Positions 35,981 through 48,000 of a stretch of 60,000 nucleotides of DNA are shown in pieces. The stretch is from Polytrichum commune (Eukaryota; Streptophyta; Polytrichopsida; Polytrichales; Polytrichaceae): assembly GCA_950295325.1 (NCBI GenBank), contig OX485805.1:24417501-24477500 (forward strand), written 5' to 3'. Under the pieces are notes generated by a model. It ran no database searches and had not been told where the DNA came from. It saw nothing but the letters and a program-made list of their open reading frames with translations. The translations under genes were made by a program, and so were the position numbers. Numbering within the stretch: the stretch's first letter is position 1; every line of letters begins with the position of its first letter.

Positions 35981-37612
35981 AGCATCCACCGCACAAGATG
36001 GGAAGGTAGCTTCAGGAATTGCTGAAGGCGCCACGACTGTAATTCTTCGTAATTTGAAGATCTTCATTTCGATCAGGGTTATATCTATGTGATAGGTGGA
36101 TCTTGAGAATAAATCCGTAGATGGACAGGCCTGTAGTTGAAACGCCCTTTTGATGATCTTCTGGGGATTTGGGTGTGTTCCTCCCGCCCATGATTCGGAT
36201 AGTGACAAGATTTGTCTTTGTGTTTATAAATCTGGCCAGGTTTTCTCTTACTATCTATCTTGAACGGACATTATTTTTAATTATTTATTCTTGAATATTT
36301 TTATATTTTGTATGTGAGAAAGTGCAAAAGTGGACTTGATTCTATGCTTACGTCAACATGAAATCTTTCAATGGACGCCCACTTTTACAAACCCATCATT
36401 TAGACAATTGCATGTTCAATATCACCTACTTGCACACCACTTGCACCATCTTTTAAAATATGTAGATTTTTCTTGGGATTGTATTTGGCATCATAAATCT
36501 CTTGGCTTTGTAGATCAATATGCTTTTTTAATGTCTATGATTTTTTTTCTTCAGAAAATTCAAAGTCAATATATAGTTTTGAATCACTTTCACTTAACAT
36601 TAGGCATGGATCAAGAGCTATCCACTTTACCATGCTTGCCCCCAACTTCAAAACATTTAATGTCATGAAATCTATGTTCAAAACCATATTCAATAAGTGC
36701 TTTTGAGCATCACTTTTAATGATAAGTTTTGAAGATCTCAACTTGATATTCTACATTTGAGTATTTGACACAACAATAGAGATCATCATGAGGACAAAAA
36801 AGATCTCAATTTGAACAACACTTTGCTACTACTTTTAAGCCTTTGACCAGAAAACATGGTTACAATATACCGGAGCACTATTTTAGTCCATTTTACCATG
36901 CTTGCGCCCATAAGAACTTATTGATTGCTAAAGCAAATTGTGTAGCAGAAGGCTTGAAGTGTAGATTTGGGGATTCCTTCTAGGAGTATATGACTACCAT
37001 AGTTGTGATTGATCACAAATTATCATATTAGGTTCAACACCAGAAGGAAAAGTATTTGCAATGTATTGAAAACCCACAATTCTTGATATAGAGTAACCCA
37101 CACTAATTCTCGACACAAGGTTTTTTACAACCACTCAAATGTGGACACTCACTCACATTTTTTCTTGTGTACCTCCCGTGTACTTAAAGAACAATGTAGT
37201 TGGAGAGTTATGGTACTAGTCTTAGCACTCCAACTATAAGGGCATCAATTGATGAGAAATATTACTCTAAGAGGTCCTTGACATCTCATAAGTTCATAAA
37301 CACCAAAAAGCCTATTCCTATACACAGGTTGGTGAAAATTTCCCACTTTCCATTTTCTGCTTGTCTCGGGGGGGTAGTCATTGGTTGGAGTAGCAATATA
37401 CGTGCGAACAAATGATAGGGTATTTTAAAAACATGGGGGCTAAAAATTATAAATGGACTTAAGAGTAATATAGGGTATCAAAAATGGCACTGGACATCTT
37501 TAAAGTACTATAGGGTATGGAATGATAGGTAATTTGGAAGTATAAGTAATGCAAGCCATTTTTTATTAACCCAAAGTAGAAATTTACATAATGATAGCAT
37601 GTGGGGGGGGGG

Positions 37613-37648
<36 letters not shown>

Positions 37649-38398
37649 TACCCCCTATAAAATAGTGATTGTTCGCACCTATATCCTTAACTTTTTAACA
37701 CACTGCCCCCCCCCCCCCCGAGCTGCTTGTGTTAGAAATACTACATACATACATCCATAAACTCTCATAGTTTGCTTTTAGACGATGCAAGTATGACTTA
37801 CAAGTTTGAGTTGTACAAGTGAGTGGATTCTCGTCTTCCCAAATTATTAGCGCTTGTCGCAAACTACATAATTAGTGATAGAAGAATGGATGTCGAGATA
37901 GAGTAGCACCAAGACATCCACCTACTTCATCCATTTACGGGGCATATAACCAACATGCTCATGGACAAAATCTTGAGAATATGAATGAAATTTCCTTGAA
38001 ATGGATAGAAAAGCACAAGGAGTTGTTGGAAGTGCTCTCTACTTGGATGAAGATTGATTATGGACCAGATCACCATCAAAAGAAAAATGAATGATGAGAT
38101 GTGGAAGATGCAAGTCATCCACCTACTCAAAGATGGTTATCGATCATCACCAATCAGTTCATGGCCCCAATCTGAGATTTATAGGATGATATCATATGTC
38201 CATACATGAAACGTTGTAAACCAGGTTCTATAACCCTTCTGCTCTTGAACGAGCAATTGCTTATAGAAAGTTTGGAGAGCTTCTAGACCTGGAGGTTACC
38301 TTTTTTTTGTTGATTTGACACCGGAATTAACTTCAAAGAGCCCATTTTTCCTAGTCCTATGAGATGAATCAGCCACAAAACTGTAGGGGGTCAAGATT
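35981..38398. other. intergenic, homopolymer tracts, no supportable gene
   Basis: It contains a G10-A32 run at 37603-37644 and a C14 run at 37706-37719. A 112-codon plus-strand frame at 36330 and others lack family similarity. The rest is AT-rich with no recognised element. Confidence 0.5.
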
Positions 38399-39247
38399 TT
38401 ATATTGGAATATACGATGCAATATACGATAACTCCCTCTCCGCAATTGCACAATGTTGCATTCTGTGACACGAAAAAGTGACCATCTCCATGAAGATCGT
38501 TTCTGGGTCTCCAATATCAAAGACTTCTGCACTCGACTGCCTGGAAGTGCTAGGTTCTCTAGTTCTCGCCATGTCAACACATTGTGTGCCACATGGAATT
38601 CCAAACCTAAACCCACGCGCCATTGTTGATCCCTGGCTTTTTCCTCTCAAATGATCAATGGTTGCATCTGAGAACCGAAGAAACTCCGCTCTTTGTTTAC
38701 CACATAGGAAGACTTCCAGTTGTGTCAAAAGGCCCTTAGTAGCACAACTTTTGTCTCTTGCAATGACCACCTCCCACAACATGCACAGGCTGCCAAACTA
38801 CATGTATGTACCGATTCATTTACAATTCGTTGATGATACACAAATTCACAAACCTCGGTGTGTCATAGTGTTGATCTGCAGTTTTCTATATTGCTTGGAA
38901 TACTGGGAGGCATCAGTCACTAGACTGAGAATAATGCCAGGAAGTTCCTTACATCAAATAAGAAGTTAAGAGTCCCTGAACTTAGTGCGACGGGGATGCA
39001 CCATCTGCATCAAAAGTTGGGAAACCTTCCTGATTCTCATGCTCAAATGTAGTACTGTTGGCCTTGCCCGTGCCTTTTCCTGACTTTGCTGTATAACATT
39101 CAAAAATTGATCAGTGGTACATGGTAATGATTTGGTAGTTGCTTGAAAAAATCCTACCATCTGCTCTATAAGTATCAGCTTTTGTTTCCTCTCTGAAGTT
39201 ACAGTATACATTGTCCGGTTGGTTGACATTCTTTGCCACGTTTTCAT
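38399..39247 (-). other. unrecognised minus-strand open frames, possible PUS10 3' region
   Basis: Frames at 38399-38782 (127 codons) and 38966-39247 (93 codons) lie just downstream of the PUS10 stop on the same strand. They read MLWEVVIARDKSCATKG.. and ..QQSQEKARARPTVLHLS... I recognise neither, and found no splice pair that joins them to each other or to PUS10. They could be PUS10 3' UTR, a non-coding transcript or a decayed gene. Confidence 0.25.
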
Positions 39248-39319
39248 GCCTTCAATGGCTGAATCAGCTCAAACCTAAGCTTGGAAATTGAGCTCTAATA
39301 TGCAGCATTCTAAAGGTCA

Positions 39320-40963
39320 TCACAAGAAATCCATTTTGACGTCCATGACATCTAGTTGCAGAATGTCAGCCTCGCAGTTCAATAACGAGCCTACGTTAGG
39401 AAATGTGCGACCGAGATCACCATGAACGAATTCCTTGATATAGGTTCCAGCCTGAGTGCAGAGAAACAAAAGAAAGTAGTTAGGGCTGCCTTTGATTTCT
39501 TCGCATCTCATCCAATGGATGCTGCGAGGTCGCGTGAGGGGACTTCGCCTGTGCAAAACCCTAATCGGCGTCTTCTGTTGCAACTCCAGCTCTTTCAGGC
39601 TAGAGAGAGCTTCAAAATCTGCCTGAGTTACAGGCCGAGATAGCCACACAACAGCTGCATACTCTTTTTGCTTCTCAGACTCTCCTTCCCGCATGATGGC
39701 ACATGCCTCAATCCCCACCTGCCGAAGCTCCCTTACCCTAACCCATCCTTCCTTAAGGCTGTTGATTTCCGTCTCAAGCTTTATCATCTCAGAGGGACAT
39801 GGTATGTTGCGAGCATTTGCAATCTCTATTATAAACGGCCGCCCGGGTCCCAGCATGCGGACATCGATGTCTTCTCGCCCTGCAGCATGAAACTTGTAGC
39901 TATCCCCTTTGTAATGTGGGAACACCACGTTGCCAATCACCTCCTGGACGGACCCTTCCCCCATGCGTTCATCGTCGATCATCCAGCGGCTCTGACTAAT
40001 ATTCCTGGAGAATTTCAAATACCTTCCTCCAACAAACACCGGCATACGCCAGCACATCACATTCCATCCGCAAGGCGTCGAAAGCTTCGCAGGAGGGCAA
40101 GAGAAATGTCTCAAGAATGTACTGAGATTCATAGCGGCAAGGCTTCTCACAACCGTGGCAACAGAATCCCCTGCCTCTGCTGTCCTTACCGCAGCCACAG
40201 CCGCTAGACCAACAGGAGCGGCCGGAGCACTCTCGTGTCCATCATGCCTACCGTGTCTGTCGTGTCTTCGCCGCTTTGCATCCCCACCCGTATGACTCAC
40301 AAATTGAAGTTCCTCCAAAGAGGAGGAATGGTTGTACAGAAGAGCTATCCGAAACAACGCACTCGCATCAAACTTCGCAGCCAACCTTGCCTCCAGAGGG
40401 GTGATCAACGACCACTTAATAGCCTCCTTGAGTGACACTATGTTGTTCGTCTCAAATTCGGATTTAAACCTTGCCTCTTCTGGAAATTTCCGCTTCAAGT
40501 GATACCAAAGTGCCCTCTCTCGCACCAGCGCAATCGCAGGCACCGAAACCTCCAAACAAAAACTAACAAACACATATCCATCTTTCCGAGAGCCTTCTTC
40601 AATCTGCTTCTGCGCCTCCTCGCCGACTAGAGTGTGCAACACTCCGCAGCACACCACACAAGGCTCCTTCGCAGCCCCTTCTTGAGAGCAATCCGCACTA
40701 GGAACGCACGAATCACCTTCCGCGACAACAGCCTTGAGCTGTGAAACAAGCAGCGAGGGGCTTGGTATGATCCCGGCGAAATTCACAGTGCGAACATTCA
40801 GAAAGCGGAGGACGCACCGTGTGCAAACACCGAGAGAGACGAGTTCTGTGACAACAGCGGACGGAAGAGTTGGCAGAAGCGAACGTAGAGACGATTCCAT
40901 GGCGCCTTCATCTGCTCCCCCTCCTTCTCCTCCGACGATTCCTCCTTCGCCGACTCCTGCCAT
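39320..40963 (-). CDS. PUS10: tRNA pseudouridine synthase Pus10, single exon
   Basis: Predicted 547-aa Pus10, which converts uridine to pseudouridine in the tRNA T-arm (positions 54/55 in studied archaeal and animal enzymes). The N-terminal accessory (THUMP-like) region carries two cysteine pairs, C47-x2-C50 and C102-x2-C105, which fit the family's zinc site. A basic, histidine-rich linker (about 229-245) precedes the catalytic domain. GREDIDVRMLG (362-372) is the catalytic loop, with D365 the probable nucleophile by alignment to the RxDxxV motif of pseudouridine synthases. The C-terminus has TQAGTYIKEFVHGDLGRT and ADILQLDV, conserved to the natural end. The reading frame is uninterrupted, unlike its three multi-exon neighbours. 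The second Met (residue 22) is an alternative start, because residues 1-21 are glycine-rich and unconserved. A GA tract lies about 180 bp upstream. Confidence 0.93.
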   Translation of the reverse strand: MAGVGEGGIVGGEGGGADEGAMESSLRSLLPTLPSAVVTELVSLGVCTRCVLRFLNVRTVNFAGIIPSPSLLVSQLKAVVAEGDSCVPSADCSQEGAAKEPCVVCCGVLHTLVGEEAQKQIEEGSRKDGYVFVSFCLEVSVPAIALVRERALWYHLKRKFPEEARFKSEFETNNIVSLKEAIKWSLITPLEARLAAKFDASALFRIALLYNHSSSLEELQFVSHTGGDAKRRRHDRHGRHDGHESAPAAPVGLAAVAAVRTAEAGDSVATVVRSLAAMNLSTFLRHFSCPPAKLSTPCGWNVMCWRMPVFVGGRYLKFSRNISQSRWMIDDERMGEGSVQEVIGNVVFPHYKGDSYKFHAAGREDIDVRMLGPGRPFIIEIANARNIPCPSEMIKLETEINSLKEGWVRVRELRQVGIEACAIMREGESEKQKEYAAVVWLSRPVTQADFEALSSLKELELQQKTPIRVLHRRSPLTRPRSIHWMRCEEIKGSPNYFLLFLCTQAGTYIKEFVHGDLGRTFPNVGSLLNCEADILQLDVMDVKMDFL

Positions 40964-41137
40964 CGTTCGACCTAAAACATTGGCAAGCGCAGGGGAATGG
41001 AATCAAATGGAAAACCCAGCTCATGCAACTACGAAACCATTGCGCACTCGTCTGGAAAATCAACACCGATGCAAGATCAGTGTGTGTAGGGTTTCCGAGG
41101 ATTCTCAGGGTTTAACCCCTCGGTGTGTAATTCGGAC

Positions 41138-41139
<2 letters not shown>

Positions 41140-41171
<32 letters not shown>
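41140..41171 (-). promoter_or_regulatory. (GA)n tract upstream of PUS10
   Basis: About 16 CT units on the plus strand, read as GAGA on the gene strand, about 177 bp before the PUS10 start. GA repeats in plant promoters and 5' UTRs are known binding sites for BBR/BPC factors. A role here is inferred from position only. Confidence 0.45.
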
Positions 41172-41172
<1 letters not shown>

Positions 41173-41743
41173 GCCCACTTTTTGTAGGATATGCAACACT
41201 CATGTAAGGAAGATGGGTCTTAAACGGTTATTTTTTCCGACTAGCCCACTTCTCCTAGGATATGAAACACGCGATTAGTACAAGATAGTTAGCAAATCTA
41301 GATCAAGGCCATAGCCACTTTTCTCATAAATTTTTGGAGCATGTATGAATATCTTATTCATTATCAAAGTGAAGATTCTTGTTCTCATCGAGTGGATATA
41401 TAAGTCCCCCTCCCATACCCGAATTATGTTGACTATTGAACCTAAATTGTTTCTCATATTTTGAGTTCATAGTTTAATATATTTTTAGCAGTTTTCTTTT
41501 TGGTGTATGTTCTTGGTGCCACATCTAACCGTGTACCACTCAAATATAGTTGTCCAATTCCAAATAAATAATTGAATTAGGCACATCTACCTTAGTGACA
41601 GAAAATTATCAAATCCAAATCGTGTTTGTGGCCATTTGCCTCGTAATTGAGGAGCTTGTATGTTATTCTTTATCATCAAAGTGAAGGTTCTTGTGCTCAT
41701 GGGATCCCCCCCCAAAAAAAATAAAAATAATAAAAATACCGCT

Positions 41744-41935
41744 TTGAGTTTGAGAAATAATTGGTTGAAGTTCAAGACTTCAAGAAAATTACCAATCGTT
41801 TTAGAAGAATCGAGAGAATATACCTCAATCCATTGAAGAAAAACCGAAAGATGTCAACATGTAAACTGGTTGGACTTGGAAACACTAGGATTTTGACCGA
41901 TGATGCCCCAAAATCTCCCCGAACATTGCTTGAGA
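41744..41935 (+). repeat. AACCGGTT-family dispersed repeat, copy near PUS10
   Basis: Starts GAGTTTGAGAAATAATTGGT, contains CGAAAGATGTCAACATGTAA and ends TTTTGACCGATGATGCCCCA. It is preceded by A-rich sequence at 41706-41738. Confidence 0.7.
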
Positions 41936-42352
41936 TCTATATGGCCCATTAATTCCATAAGGAACACACTCAATCCTAAGAGATCCCATTGACCCAGATA
42001 GTAAGCACTCATATGTGCAATTAGGTTGTCTTCACAAATGGCTTGCCTCTTTAGCCATGCAAGTTACCTTGAATCAAAACTTGATCACATGAAACTTATA
42101 ACTTTGTTCACCAATCTGTAGAATAAAATAAATATTTCATGCATGCTTTATTGTGGTAGTAGATATACAAAATAGTGTGGAATATCAATAAATTAGCATG
42201 GGGCAACCTAACTAAACATATCAATGTAACTCTTGGGGTGGTCAAAGTGAACAAGTGAGCTATTGGAATTGCTAGATAGTACAATAGGTTCTGGGACGGG
42301 ATGGAGAAGTACTTCTTCCCGAGCAAGATCAACTACTTGTTAGTAAGATATA

Positions 42353-42983
42353 GAGTCTACCCTCTATAAATGTTAACCCTCGGGAGTGGATCAAAGTTAA
42401 CATTTATAGAGGTGTTAACATTTAAGAATTATAAAATTACTTTTTTGAGCAATATACAAATCTTAACATTTATAAATATAAGCAATTGTGAAGAGTCCTT
42501 GTGAGAGAATACCATTCATAAAATTGCAAACCCAATCAAAACTTTATTCAATATCAAGTTTACAGATCACGGGTGAAGTATGAATCAATGGTTCTTTGGT
42601 GAGATTCATCTGCATGCACAACTTGCAAATATTTCTCAATGTGCACCAACAAACCCACATACTTGGACACATCACATGAATGTGATTCCATGTAACTTCT
42701 AATGCCGCTCTGCCGCCACCCCACCCTCGCTGCCATGTGCCTCGCCCTAACGCATGGTGAGAGAGAGAGGAATGTAACTGGATGTGTAGTTTTTATCATC
42801 CATATTATGGTTGTATTTCATTTGTTAACATTTATAGAGTCAAATTTACAAAGAAGGGAGTACCATTTTGTTAACAGTTAACACGTTTAACATTTATAGT
42901 GTGCAATATGTGGGGAGTAGAAGAAAGTTAACATTTAGAGAGGGTTAACACTTATAGGTGTAACATTTATAGAGGGTGGACTG
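42353..42983. mobile_element. pogo/Lemi-like MITE, copy B
   Basis: A 631-bp element between TA dinucleotides (42351-42352 and 42984-42985), in the opposite orientation to the copy at 27-370. It shares nearly all of that copy plus about 300 bp of extra interior (roughly 42480-42770). Copy A may be an internal deletion derivative, or the extra block may be a secondary insertion. Confidence 0.78.
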
Positions 42984-42985
42984 TA

Positions 42986-45002
42986 TAACAATTGCAATTA
43001 GTAATTACTACTAGTCAACCACAAACACCGCAGTTTGCAAGTTGCAACATAAGCACTCCAACAAAATAAATGATTAATGACGTTTTGAGACGGAGTCTAT
43101 GCGGGCCCCTTGGGGTCCTGCCATAATGATCATATCATGCAATCCAAAATAAGGCAAGGGTCGAATTCCATGGAGCAAACCCACCACCATGGTCCAAAAT
43201 ACTCCGTTTTGGCTTGGGTCCAAAATAAGGCAAGCTCATTGAAGGCTCTTTGAAGGCTTTAGGCCTTAACAATCTCATGCCCCACCGTGGATACAAAAGC
43301 TCCCAAAGTGTGGGCTCCTTTGACCATGGCCACCAGCAGGTAAATGTTCACAACACCTACTCACACGAAGAATCTAAATGTTAATCTCTATCTGGAGCAT
43401 GTGTCTCTAAATTGACACCCTAATCTTTGAGCCCAAATTAGGATAATGAGGTGTATTTTTAGCAATAAATCTCTAACAGCATGTTTTTACAGTGGTGAGT
43501 GTTGGGAAACAAAGTCTGTCAATAGGCATGGTCAAACTTGCCCATGAAATGGAGAGCCTTGATGAGAGGATAACTTAGAGGTTAAATGAAAAGGCCATTA
43601 ACGTCATTGTGTGAATGACTCATTGAAAAAAAATAAAAAAATAAAAAATCCATATCACACAGATGTTCAACCTCTCATGGAAGCACCCTGAGAACTTGCA
43701 CGGAAACTTAACATTTTTGCACATAAAAATTGCTTGCCAACCCCTCCCATGGAACTTAACCTTGATCTATTCTGAAGCCAAAAGACCATTAACCGATAAA
43801 GCCACTGCATCACCTGTAAATCAGTTTCCAAATCGGCAGGATGCTCACAATGAGTTCCACGCATTTCAGTATAACAATGGGACCTAGCACAATGAGATCT
43901 ACTTGAGAGAAGAATAGAAAAGACAACAATAGGGCAGCTCAAAATCAAGGTAGAACCTGAAGTGAACACACAAAGGAACAGACTGGTTTACATGATCCCC
44001 TCTTGAGGTTTAGGATTACAAGTTAATTGACAACCACAGTAAGGTCTGTGAGCCTAAAATGGACACCAGTTGTAAAGTCATCAGAGTAATCTAAAATATG
44101 CCGCATTTGTCTGTTCTGGAATGCAAACCTAAAGCCTGAGCATCATAAATTAGCAACCGTTCTGGGGAAAGTGTCCAGTTTAGGTTCACATACCTTATGC
44201 ACTAAAACAACCAAAAACCCACAGCAAGTGCATTACACTAATAGAGGCCTGTAGTATTGGAAATACCATGCTAACATGTAAAACCATCTGTAGTAAGGAA
44301 GGATTCCTTTCAGATGCCAGAAAAAGCTGACCAATGAAGAGCAGATTCAAGAAGCCCATGTGCAAAAATAATGCCATAACCCCACCGAGATGTAACACAG
44401 TATACAGAAGTGCATATAGGCATATACTTTAAATTCAGAGACTAGATTCTTTCTAACCAGATTATTCTAGGTGACAAAAACAAATGTATCCTAACAACTC
44501 ACTACAAGAATAGTCCCACAGTCCAGACAAGTTCAGACAACTTCCAGCTCCTTTCTTTGTTAGGCATCAAATCAATCACTCTGAGCTCCTCAACATACAA
44601 GTGGGTCCCACAGGTTTCTCATCTGAACGAACCTGAAAAGAACTTGGTACCCACCTCACCATTGACACAACAAATATTGCAGAGATTGAATTTCATGTTC
44701 TTCAAAATTACGTCAAAAGACATGTCTACATCCACAGGCGAATATTCGCAAATCTACATGTAGAACAAGTCCACAGAAAATGATAAGCCACAACGCCGCT
44801 GTGAATGAAGGTCTCATGAGCTGTAGAACCTTCAGAATTCCTCCAGCTTTTGACGAAGAAACAATTTTCTTCTTAGGCCTTGATAGCAACTTGTGCAGGC
44901 CAAAGCCAAACCAAAGGCTGAAAAGACTGCCCAGAACTACAATACCAACTTGGTACACATGCAGTCTCCAGTTGTACAAACATCAATGAATAGTTGTTTT
45001 TA
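42986..45002. other. intergenic, 3' flank of cyclin T
   Basis: No family-like reading frame or repeat recognised. The part nearest 45002 should contain the cyclin T 3' UTR. Confidence 0.5.
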
Positions 45003-48000
45003 TCAATAAACGTATTCGTGGCGCATCTTCTTGTGGTCAGAGTCGACATACTCTTTGTCTCCATGGTATCGCCACTCGTGATCCCCCTCCACCCGTTGTT
45101 GTTGATAACCCGACTGGCGATAAGAGGGATGAGAGGAATGAAAAGAGGATGATGACTGATGATGGGATGATTGATCTCGACCCCCATATCTCCCATCACG
45201 ATGTCTTGCCGTAGTAGACCCACCATGCTCCCAGTTGGTCTGGTTGTGTCTCCTCTGGCTCTCTGGTGATGCTGCCCCCCGATTAGGACCTGCAGAAGCA
45301 TGGGACCTTTTGTCACCTGGCTTGCGTGGAGAAAGTGGCTCCTCTAGTGCTGGCATTCAGATTTAGAAACCAACTTGTGAGATCACATGTAACAAAACAA
45401 CCATGTGAACTTTTAGGTTAGAGGACATAAAGAACACAATTCACAGAAGGAGGCGGGTGGTATTAAACAAAAGAGAATGCATGAAAAGTCAATGCTTTCA
45501 GCCATTGGCTTTGGACCCACAAAACAAGAGCTTACACTCTCAAAATTCGTAAGCAACCTCTATATCATGGTTCCACATGGTATCCATCAAGGCACCATTA
45601 CATGTTGTAAGCTTAGTAAAGTGAAAAGTGGACTCAGGTGAAAATGCACGTGTAAGAGGCAAGCTGAAGGAATGGTCAAGCTCTCTATAACTTTAAGCTT
45701 AGGATGAAAGCATTGTCAAGATCCAAAAATTTGGCTCAACTCCAGGAGCTCTACTGTGGAGAGTGCAACAGATTGGGGACTCTGCAGATCATCTTACAGA
45801 AATTCACAAACCACTCACCTTCATTAGCAGAAGGAAGTTCACCCTCTTCCACAGGGCCTGGAGATCTCTCAGACCTTGATGTATCTGCCCATTCCCCCTG
45901 TTCTCTTGACTTCTTTCTATCACTTCCAGCATCATCACCTGTACTAAACCCCCTCCTCCGCTTGGCAGCTGTGGCAACCTCACCATCATCTGCTCGTTCT
46001 CTCCTTGCTGGTGCTGCTTCACTTTCTGCTCCGTGTGGGAACTCCATTTTGATTTCACCCTCCTCTGCAAGATTAAGAAAACTTTTGTAAGCCTTTTGCC
46101 CAGAAATGTATATATAAACATGATATCATTGTCAGACTTCACTCCTCTCTCAGATCACCTTTTGCATTTCTAAATCAGATTGTAGCACCATTCCCTACTT
46201 GTCCTTCCAAATTTCCACCCAAACTAGTCAATCCCATCTTTACCCCCTAAATGCTCAAGGGGACTTGTTTGTCCAGATGAGAGCTTTTTTACAGGTGGAT
46301 GGGGATGCAAAGGAAGTCATTTTGGCTTACATAGTTTGTGGAAAACAATCGCCTATGTAGATATTTGTGAGTAAAGATTGGATCAAAACTTTCATTTGGA
46401 GCCGTTATATTTTATCATAAATGTGCCAATAATCTATGTGCAACCAGGAGTCTTTTTTACCTTTTTACCAGTTCAATGCAACAGAAGACCTTCCAGAAAA
46501 CAAAAGATTTACATGTCCAGTGGCCACTTCTCAAGTTCTAAAGCTGCAGATAAGTTTATCTAAAAGACACCCATGCACTAGAAAGCATGGCTTTGACCAA
46601 GAGTATCCCAATATTGATAAAAGAGGTATCAAACATTCATAATTGACAAGAATTACAAAAAATGCTTCAAATTGGCGTAGTTTCATTGAAACTATCATTT
46701 TAAATTCGTCATAAAGTTTTCATATCCACATCTATTCATTTTTTCTCATCTCAGAGCATCATCAATCTATGTGTGCTCATCACACTAAAAAATTCAATCC
46801 AACAGTGTGTAAACTTCATTTATGATGAATTTGATTTACTTGAAAACGCTTACATAAGGTTCAACGAGTTATTTGAAGGCACCAACTGTCTAGCTGTGAT
46901 CTTTAATCAATATTCAAAACTTTAATTCACAAAGTTTCTAATCTCTAGCCTTACAATCTTCAAGTTGTACCATATGTGCCTATGAGGTTTGGCACTCATT
47001 CTAAGTTTTATTGGAAGTTTGTGCCACATGTCATGCCCATGTTGGTTGGAACCCGTGAAGATGTGTGCATACCATGTAAAAACTTGATCATTTTTGGCAA
47101 GAGTGGCCTAACCTCATAGGTACATACAGTAGCAAGTGAACAATGAGCGTTCTTATGTCAGAGTGCCTCGCGTGTTTGGAGGTTAAGATTGTCGAAAACA
47201 ACTTTGCAGTGATCAAAATTCAGGGTTGGCAGTTCACACTCATCAATGAAAACCTCAACATTGCTCTGCAAAATTACAACTAATTGCCCAATGTCAGTCC
47301 AGTGTTTGAGAGGTGTTTTATTTACCATCTTCTTTGCCTGCATATTCCCTCACTGTTGAAATCACAGATACCTCCCCTTCTTCAACAATGTCCTTGACTG
47401 ATACCGACTCATGCTCAACCTTTCGTACAGGCTTTCCCTTACTTTCATGCCTCCCATGTTTGGTAGCTTTCTCTGCTTTAGCAGCAACTTCCACTCCACT
47501 CTCAAGTTCTCTCTCCAAAAGTTCCTGTGACAAAAGAGGAACCTCACATTATTAATAAATGAATCACAAGATACTTGCCTAATGAACAACACTGGTTACA
47601 CAAAATCCATAAATTCAAGTAATACTGGACATCAAAGAGAAAGAATCAAAGAGGCCTGGGGTTTCAAAACATTGTCATAATCAAAAAATCACCAAGTAAC
47701 AGTTACACTAGGCCCTTCCAAAGAATTCCTAACTTCATGTGATTGAAACAAGGTCAAGGCAAGCCACATTTCAGATTCACCAAAACAAAGTATGAACCAC
47801 AACTTGCAGTACAAGACAATTCCTTCAACATTCCACATTCTGTATTGCATCCTCATGGAGCCGCTTGTGATGATCAGGAATGTTAGGTGTTCCCAAAGTC
47901 CAGTATAGACTGGCAACTCAGAAAGCTCTGCTTGTGCAATACTAGTAGTCCTCACAATACCCAAAGAGATAAAGTGGGTAAAATTACATCACAACTCTCA

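Noticed and set aside
36330-36668. 112-codon plus-strand frame
   Set aside because: No recognisable family, no splice partners, composition of random AT-rich DNA.
39422-41207. Several plus-strand frames, up to 179 codons
   Set aside because: Antisense shadows of the PUS10 coding exon and its GC-rich 5' end.
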